Origin: FLUQ01 sp031551515
Lineage (GTDB): Bacteria > Desulfobacterota > Desulfovibrionia > Desulfovibrionales > Desulfovibrionaceae
Assembly: GCA_031551515.1 (NCBI GenBank)
Contig: JAVBNL010000011.1
Location: forward strand, 1 to 64,000
Reading direction: 5' to 3'
DNA: 64,000 nucleotides
A program made the position numbers and the translations under genes. Below, one piece after another: positions 58,969 to 64,000 of this stretch. The notes under the pieces were generated by a model. That model searched no databases and was not told the DNA's origin. It saw only the letters and a program-made list of their open reading frames with translations. Positions within the stretch are counted from its first letter, which is position 1. Each line of letters begins with the position of its first letter.

Positions 58969-58998
58969 TTGACCAAAAGGCCGTATCTGCCCTATTGA
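58969..58998 (+). promoter_or_regulatory. Candidate promoter of hflKC, very close to ATG
   Basis: TTGACC (58969-58974) and CTATTG/TATTGA (58992-58998) are separated by 17-18 bases. The predicted start lies only about 0-5 bases before the hflK ATG, so the transcript would be leaderless. Confidence 0.45.
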
Positions 58999-59007
58999 TT
59001 ATCTATT

Positions 59008-60102
59008 ATGAACTGGGATTGGGAAAAACTGCAAGAAAAACGGCAACGGCAACCCGGCCGCAAGCCTGAAGGCGGGCCACCCCCGCCTCCCGGCATGGAC
59101 AACCTAGGGGATAAATTTAAAAACTTCAAAGGGTTTCCTTTTCCGGTCGGAAAAATAGCCCTGCTGGCTGCCGTGGTGCTTTGGATAGCATCCGGCATTT
59201 TTATCGTCAGCCCTGATGAAGAAGGCGTGATTTTACGCTTCGGCAAATATGAGCGCACCGTGGGGCCCGGCCCTCATTTCCGCCTGCCCTACCCTATTGA
59301 AGAAGACCTGAAGCCCAAAGTCACCCAGGTGCAGCGCATCGAGGTGGGTTTTCGCTCGCCGCCCACCGTGACCGCCGTGCAAAGCCAGGTGCGCGCGGTG
59401 CCTGAAGAAGCTTCCATGCTCACCAGCGATGAAAACATCGTGACGGTGCAGTTCATCATCCAATATCGCATCAACGATTCGCGCAAATTCCTCTTCAATC
59501 TGGCCCGCCAGCATGAAACGGTGAAGAGCGCGGGCGAAGCCGCCATGCGCGAAGCCATCGGCAAGAGCAAAATCGACGAAGCCCTGACCGAAGGCAAAGT
59601 GAAAATCCAGACCGAAACGCAAAAGCTGCTGCAAGATATTCTCAACAGCTATGACGCCGGCATTTCCGTGCTGACCGTGCAGATGCAAGACGTGCACCCG
59701 CCCAAAGAGGTCATGACCGCGTTCAGAGACGTGGCAAGCGCCCGCGAAGACAAGGTCAAAGCCACAAACGAAGCCGACGCTTACCGCAACAAGGTCATAC
59801 CTGAAGCACAAGGCGTCTCGGCCGAGATCGTCAACCAGGCGGAAGCGTACAAAGAAACCGTGATCCGCAAGGCGCAGGGCGAAAGCCAGCGCTTTCTCGC
59901 CATACTGGCCGAATACAACAAGGCCAAAGACGTGACTAAAAAACGCATGTACCTGGAGACGATGGAAGAAATTCTCTCTTCCCCGGGCTTGGAAAAGATC
60001 ATCATGCCCAAAGAGACCGGCGGCCGCACGCTGCCCCTTCTGCCGCTCGGGCCCGCCACAGACATGACGGCCCCGCAACCTTCCGCCAGGGGGGCCAAGT
60101 AA
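59008..60102 (+). CDS. hflK: HflK, membrane protease regulator
   Basis: This 364-residue SPFH-domain protein has an N-terminal Gly/Pro-rich segment (KPEGGPPPPPGMD), one membrane segment (IALLAAVVLWIASGIFIV), then DEEGVILRFGKYERTVGPG and the SPFH core with a coiled coil EAYKETVIRKAQGESQRF. With HflC it forms the complex that controls FtsH. The start lacks a ribosome site and lies close to the promoter. It overlaps hflC by one base (TAATG). Confidence 0.93.
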   Translation: MNWDWEKLQEKRQRQPGRKPEGGPPPPPGMDNLGDKFKNFKGFPFPVGKIALLAAVVLWIASGIFIVSPDEEGVILRFGKYERTVGPGPHFRLPYPIEEDLKPKVTQVQRIEVGFRSPPTVTAVQSQVRAVPEEASMLTSDENIVTVQFIIQYRINDSRKFLFNLARQHETVKSAGEAAMREAIGKSKIDEALTEGKVKIQTETQKLLQDILNSYDAGISVLTVQMQDVHPPKEVMTAFRDVASAREDKVKATNEADAYRNKVIPEAQGVSAEIVNQAEAYKETVIRKAQGESQRFLAILAEYNKAKDVTKKRMYLETMEEILSSPGLEKIIMPKETGGRTLPLLPLGPATDMTAPQPSARGAK

Positions 60103-60962
60103 TGCAGAAGAAACACTTTACCCTGCTCACCATCGGCTTCTTGTTCATTCTGGTGTTCATGCAGAGCGTGTTCACCGTGCACCAGACGCAAAAGGCCTTG
60201 ATTCTGCAACTGGGTAAGCCCGTGGGCACCTATCTTGACCCGGGCCTGCACTTCAAGTTGCCCTTCATTCAGAACGTGCTGTATTTCGATTCCCGCCTTC
60301 TGAACTATGACGCCCGTTCCGCCGAAGCGCTGACCAAAGACAAAAAAGCCATTTTGCTGGACAACTACGCCCGGTGGCGCATCGTCAACCCGCTGGTGTT
60401 CTATCAGCGCTTGCGCACCATACCCAACGCCCAGTCGCGGCTTGACGACATCATTTATTCTGAACTGCGCGTGGTGGTCGGCACCTATGACCTGACGGAA
60501 GTGGTTTCCACCAACCGCCAGGAGATCATGGAAAAAGTCAAAGACCAGGCCAACGCCCAGGCCAGGGAATACGGGGTTCAGGTTATCGACGTGCGCATCA
60601 AACGTACGGACCTGCCCCCTGAAAACCAGCGCGCCATTTTCAACCGCATGACCGCCGAACGCGAACGCCAGGCCACCGAATACCGCTCTGAAGGGCAAAA
60701 AGACGCCACGATCATCAAATCCACCGCCGACCGCGACCGGGCCGTGCTGCTGGCCGAAGCCCGCAAAAAGAGCGAAGTGCTGCGCGGCGAAGGCGATGCG
60801 GAAGCCACCCGCGTATTCGCGCAGGCTCTTTCGCAGTCTCCTGATTTTTATGAATTCTCACGCAGCCTCGAGGCCTATAAAAACTCGCTGCGCGACAAGA
60901 CCCGCCTTATTTTGACGCCGGATGACAGCTTTTTACGGTTTTTGAAGCAGGTGCAGCCTTGA
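60102..60962 (+). CDS. hflC: HflC, membrane protease regulator
   Basis: This 286-residue SPFH-domain protein has a membrane segment (TIGFLFILVFMQSVFTV), VHQTQKALILQLGKPVG, then the coiled-coil region VIDVRIKRTDLPPENQRAIFNRMTAERERQATEYRS. It is the usual partner of HflK. Its ATG overlaps the hflK stop. A perfect hairpin follows. Confidence 0.94.
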   Translation: MQKKHFTLLTIGFLFILVFMQSVFTVHQTQKALILQLGKPVGTYLDPGLHFKLPFIQNVLYFDSRLLNYDARSAEALTKDKKAILLDNYARWRIVNPLVFYQRLRTIPNAQSRLDDIIYSELRVVVGTYDLTEVVSTNRQEIMEKVKDQANAQAREYGVQVIDVRIKRTDLPPENQRAIFNRMTAERERQATEYRSEGQKDATIIKSTADRDRAVLLAEARKKSEVLRGEGDAEATRVFAQALSQSPDFYEFSRSLEAYKNSLRDKTRLILTPDDSFLRFLKQVQP

Positions 60963-60967
60963 TTCCT

Positions 60968-61006
60968 GGCCCTTTCCGCACATGTGCCGTACAGGCGGAA
61001 AGGGCC
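60968..61006 (+). terminator. Hairpin after hflC
   Basis: GGCCCTTTCCGC and GCGGAAAGGGCC pair perfectly around a 15-base loop, followed by GAAATACTCGTTTT. The U-tract is delayed, so it may act more as an mRNA 3'-end structure. Confidence 0.55.
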
Positions 61007-61100
61007 GAAATACTCGTTTTGTTCAGCGCGTCGTGGTGAACGCTCATAGCAATGAGATGATGGAACAACTCATAGTTACAGGAAAAATCGTATTTCATAC

Positions 61101-61130
61101 TTGATTACTGGGAAATGAATGTTATTTATA
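61101..61130 (+). promoter_or_regulatory. Candidate promoter of the CI/S24-like regulator
   Basis: TTGATT (61101-61106) and TATTTA/TTTATA (61123-61130) lie in an AT-rich island unlike the surroundings. About 95 bases separate it from the gene start. The 260-base gap holds no other recognised feature. Confidence 0.35.
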
Positions 61131-61224
61131 GCGTAGGCAATCCCTCGGTAGAACTTCCCGGGTTGTGTAACATAATGGAACTTAGGGCGCGAAAGTCGTG
61201 TTCCTAATAGAGGAGTCAGGTTCC

Positions 61225-61923
61225 GTGTCAAACTTTGAAGAGGTCTTCGAACGCATTAAACACGCGACGAACACCAGAACACAGGTCGAACTGGCTACAG
61301 TGCTCGATATTCGGCAATCGAGCATTTCAGACGCCAAGCGGCGCAACTCGGTCCCCGCGGACTGGTGTATGAAGCTGTTTGAGCGGTTCGGGCTGAACCC
61401 CGACTGGCTGAAAAAAGGCATCGGCCCCATGTATCTGCGTACAGAGATGGGCTATGCGCCGGTTGAAGCCACAGCTGCGCTGAACACGTATGAGGATGTC
61501 GCGCTGTATAGTGATCCGGACGCCAAAAGCGAGATCGTCAGCGTGTATTCCATGCAGCACTGGCCCGATGCCGATGCGAACCCCACGGCGGGGCCGAAAA
61601 TCGTCGGTAAACTAAGCGTGCCCCTTTCTTTCGCGACGCCGGGCACCAAGGTGTTTCAGTTGGACAGCACGGGCATGGAACCGCTGATCCGCAAAGGCGC
61701 CTTCGTTGGTGTCGATACCACGCAGAAGCTGGCCGTTTCCGGCGAGTTGTATGCGGTGCGCCTGCCCTATGAAGGGCTGGTCATAAAACGCGTTTTTCTC
61801 GGACCCGGCGGCGATGTCGCCCTGCGGGCCGAAAACCCCCAACACCCTGAACTCACTCTTGCTGCGGACAAAATCAACGATGCGCTGACCGGACGCGTTG
61901 TATGGACTCTCAATCGCTACTGA
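61225..61923 (+). CDS. CI-like regulator with a degenerate S24 domain
   Basis: This protein of 232 residues has an N-terminal HTH of the bacteriophage CI type (LATVLDIRQSSISDAKRRNSVPADWCMKLF) and a C-terminal LexA/CI-like domain (about 140-225): PLSFATPGTKVF, TGMEPLIRKGAFVGVD and LVIKRVFL. In active S24 proteins a Ser directly precedes the Met of S-M-x-P; here it is Gly (TGMEP), while the Lys is present. The fold may thus serve dimerisation without self-cleavage. GTG 61225 follows GAGGAG; an earlier GTG at 61198 has no site. No phage genes are nearby, so it may be a host stress regulator. Confidence 0.75.
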   Translation: MSNFEEVFERIKHATNTRTQVELATVLDIRQSSISDAKRRNSVPADWCMKLFERFGLNPDWLKKGIGPMYLRTEMGYAPVEATAALNTYEDVALYSDPDAKSEIVSVYSMQHWPDADANPTAGPKIVGKLSVPLSFATPGTKVFQLDSTGMEPLIRKGAFVGVDTTQKLAVSGELYAVRLPYEGLVIKRVFLGPGGDVALRAENPQHPELTLAADKINDALTGRVVWTLNRY

Positions 61924-61959
61924 TACCGGCAGGGATTTTCACACATCTCCTTGAACGGC

Positions 61960-61994
61960 GAAACCGCCTCCCTTACGGGGGGGCGGTTTCTTCG
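61960..61994 (+). terminator. Terminator after the CI-like regulator
   Basis: GAAACCGCC and GGCGGTTTC pair around a loop, followed by TTCG. It lies 36 bases beyond the stop and 30 bases before the convergent VOC gene, which may share it. Confidence 0.6.
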
Positions 61995-62025
61995 TATTCA
62001 GTTGCCGATGGGGCGAAAGAGCTGA

Positions 62026-62415
62026 TCAGGCTTTTTGCAGCGGCTCCATAATTTCAACCAGAACCCCTTCCGGCCCTCGCACGAAAGCGCAACGGGCGAC
62101 TTTGGATAAAAACGGCTCTTTCGTCAGCGTCACGCCGGGCAGCGCCAAAAGGTGCTTCAGCGCCGCATCCAGGCTTTCGACGTCCACGCCCAGGTGGTCG
62201 ATACCCGCGCGCGATTCCGCCACCCCTTGGGGCTGGCAGGGCACTTCTTTCAAATACAGCTTGGTGGCGCTTTGCATGTCGAGCACGGCGCCCCTGAATT
62301 CGCCGAACTGGCGAAACTCTTCAAAGGTCGCGCCAAAGCCTTTGACCCAAAAATCAATCATCGGGGCAAGGTCGGCGCAGCACAGGTGGGCATGTTGGCA
62401 TCTTGCGGGTTTCAT
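62026..62415 (-). CDS. VOC-family (glyoxalase/epimerase-like) protein
   Basis: This 129-residue protein has the paired beta-alpha-beta-beta-beta pattern of the vicinal oxygen chelate fold: HAHLCCADLAPMIDFWVKGFG in the first half and GIDHLGVDVESLDAAL in the second, ending PEGVLVEIMEP. His and Glu at these positions would bind a metal. Closest in look to lactoylglutathione lyase or methylmalonyl-CoA epimerase types, but the substrate is not clear. ATG 62415 follows AAGGAGCC. Confidence 0.8.
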   Translation of the reverse strand: MKPARCQHAHLCCADLAPMIDFWVKGFGATFEEFRQFGEFRGAVLDMQSATKLYLKEVPCQPQGVAESRAGIDHLGVDVESLDAALKHLLALPGVTLTKEPFLSKVARCAFVRGPEGVLVEIMEPLQKA

Positions 62416-62580
62416 TCTGGCTCCTTACGAAATAACGGTGACAGAAAACAGCAAGAGAGTCATACACCGCGCCGCGCCGCGCTTCAAGCCGGAAAAACGG
62501 ATCGCCACGGCACTGCCCGCGCCGCTTGACATGATGGATAAAAAGACCACTATCTAGCGAAACATATTGCGAGTGCTCCA

Positions 62581-64000
62581 TGACCTTTGCCGCCATGCCC
62601 CAAAACAGCCCAGCGCTTTCTCTGCCGCCGCTCGTGGCGGCTTTTCTCGCGCAGATAGCCGATCAGCCCGGAACAATGGCCGGCACTACACCCGGCACGA
62701 TGGAAAGCGGCGCCTTCTCATACGCCGCAGCGGCCGTCATTCCGCATACCGGGTGGCCGGCGGATGAATTTTTGCCCCGGCTGGCGCGCAACCTCGCCGT
62801 GCCGCACAACTTGGCCGCCCTTGAACAGGCACGGCAGCGGCAAGATGCGGGCAACTTCACCCCCTTTATCATCAAACTGGCCTGTGAAACGGCCGCCGCC
62901 GGCGCAGACGCCGACTTTCTGGTGGCGCCCCGGCCCGGCAAAGACCGGGAAGGCGCGCCGTGTGTCATCGCCTCCATCGCTCCGGCCCCGGCCGCTTTGG
63001 GCATGGCGAAAACGCCCGATCTGCGCGCCGAGCGAACCCGCATGCTGGGGTTGCTCGACGTGCTGCCCGCGTATGTGATGATGATCGACCAGGACCACAC
63101 GGTCCGTTTTGAAAACCGCCTTTCCCGGCAAATGTTCGGCCAGACGGAAGGCCGCCCCTGTTACCAGCTGCTGCACGGTCGCAGCAGCCCCTGCCTGCAT
63201 TGCCCGCCTTTTGCCGTGTTCACGGCCAACGCCATTCAGGTGCACGAGTGGGCCAGCGCGAAGACCAACACCGCGTTCAGGGTGCACTCCTATCCTTTTG
63301 ACGATCTGGACGGCCGCAAAGTAGTGCTGAAAATAGGCATCAACATCACGGCCGGGGTTCGCGCCCAGCACGCCCTCGACCTTTCAGAGCAGCGTTACCG
63401 CAGCATCGCGGACAACCTGACCCTGGGCATTGCGCTTCTTGACCCGCAGTTGCACGCCGTCACGGTCAACCCGCGCCTGGTGGAGTGGTTTGGCGACGCG
63501 GCGATGCGGGGCAGACCCATCTGCGATATTTTACACCGCCAGTGCTGCGGCGAAAGCGCCAGAACAGGCAGCGACAACGCGAACTGCATCTTTCACCGTG
63601 CCCTGCTGACAAAAAAGAACCAGGAAAAAGAGTTCAGTTTGCTGACCGCCGGCGCGGAAACCCGCCATTTCCGGCTGGTGGCCTGCCCCATCCTGACCCG
63701 CAAAAAAGACGTGCGCGCGCTGGTTATGATGCTTGAAGACATCACCGACCGGCACAACCTGGCTTCCCGCATGCAGCACATACGCAGGCTGGAAGCCATG
63801 GGCACGTTGGCGGGCGGCATCGCCCACGAGATCAACCAGCCTCTTTCCGCCCTGCACCTGTATGCCAGCGGCCTGCAAATGCTGCTGGAGCAAGGGGACG
63901 ACGTGCCCCCGGCGCGAGTGATGGAGCGGCTCAGCCTGATTCTCAGCCAGGCGGAAAAAATTCAACATATCATCAGCCACATGCGCGCCCTGGTCATGCA
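62581..64000 (+). CDS. PAS-containing sensor histidine kinase (3' end outside window)
   Basis: The frame is open from ATG 62581 to the window end, 473 residues seen. After an unassigned N-terminal part, a PAS domain follows (DVLPAYVMMIDQDHTVRFEN), with a Cys-rich loop CYQLLHGRSSPCLHCPPF. A second PAS (IADNLTLGIALLD) has CCGESARTGSDNANC. A histidine-kinase dimerisation domain starts LEAMGTLAGGIAHEINQPL, with His in the H-box AHEINQ. The ATPase domain lies beyond the window. No membrane segment is seen, so it is probably cytoplasmic. The Cys pairs may bind iron-sulfur, haem or a metal. A weak GAGTG precedes the start. Confidence 0.85.

Noticed and set aside
61198..64000. Prophage remnant suggested by the CI-like regulator
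   Set aside because: No integrase, cro, structural or lysis genes and no attachment repeat are visible nearby.
1..64000. CRISPR array
   Set aside because: No set of short direct repeats with regular spacers was seen. The repeats present are palindromic and scattered.

Overview
The window is a gene-dense, GC-rich chromosome segment that fits a Desulfovibrionaceae sulfate reducer (Desulfovibrio-like). The clues are an archaeal-type early aromatic pathway (ADH synthase plus 3-dehydroquinate synthase II) in one operon with pheA-aroA-tyrA, an hcp-frdX pair behind a CRP/FNR-type palindrome, a stand-alone AICAR transformylase, an FmdE-type protein beside a siderophore/cobamide-type ABC importer, and a PAS kinase with Cys-rich PAS loops. 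No phage, plasmid or CRISPR array was seen. One IS5-type insertion sequence is present.

Layout. 1-5.5 kb: a Tyr/Phe-rich leader peptide and transcription attenuator, then ADH synthase, DHQ synthase II, pheA, aroA and tyrA as an overlapping operon. 5.7-10 kb: rpoZ, dnaJ, hldD and an unknown exported protein. 10-13.5 kb: carB on the minus strand behind a leader with a terminator. 13.6-19 kb: an exported chagasin-like protein, an SDR, azlCD, a DinB-like protein, a DMT transporter and a D-2-hydroxyacid dehydrogenase. 19-21.2 kb, minus strand: two Hsp20 genes, a Trm112-like protein, rpe and a MerR-type regulator. 21.5-26.4 kb: a glycosyltransferase, then fmdE and an ABC importer behind a 7-14-7 palindrome. 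26.4-33.6 kb: an MFS protein, xthA, murJ, a BON protein, tRNA-His, murA and a DUF3053 lipoprotein. 33.6-44 kb: comEC, hcp-frdX, a GtrII-like membrane protein and an EndoQ-UvrD fusion. 44-50 kb: the IS, holB, purA, an MltF-like transglycosylase and a small protein gene running antisense into its end. 50-62 kb: AICAR transformylase, an RNB-domain RNase, plsY, thrC, two DedA genes, rnhA, a TPM-like protein, a phosphohexomutase and hflKC. 61-64 kb: a CI/S24-like regulator, a VOC protein and a histidine kinase cut by the window end.

The least explained feature is a family of long palindromes of about 115-150 bp (2859, 5503, 7105, 15113, 30700 and 46170, with a degenerate copy at 21292 and single arms at 26395 and 36438). 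They share a small central hairpin (GTACTCTTNNGGTACATG and variants) and a CGTCA box in the arms. The arm sequences vary between copies but stay self-complementary. Several copies touch a stop codon in one constant orientation, and one lies in frame inside pheA. A second, GC-rich family (29421, 38361, 45807, 50820) lies in frame inside murJ and holB. Together these look like palindromic repeats that spread through 3' ends and occasionally become coding sequence.
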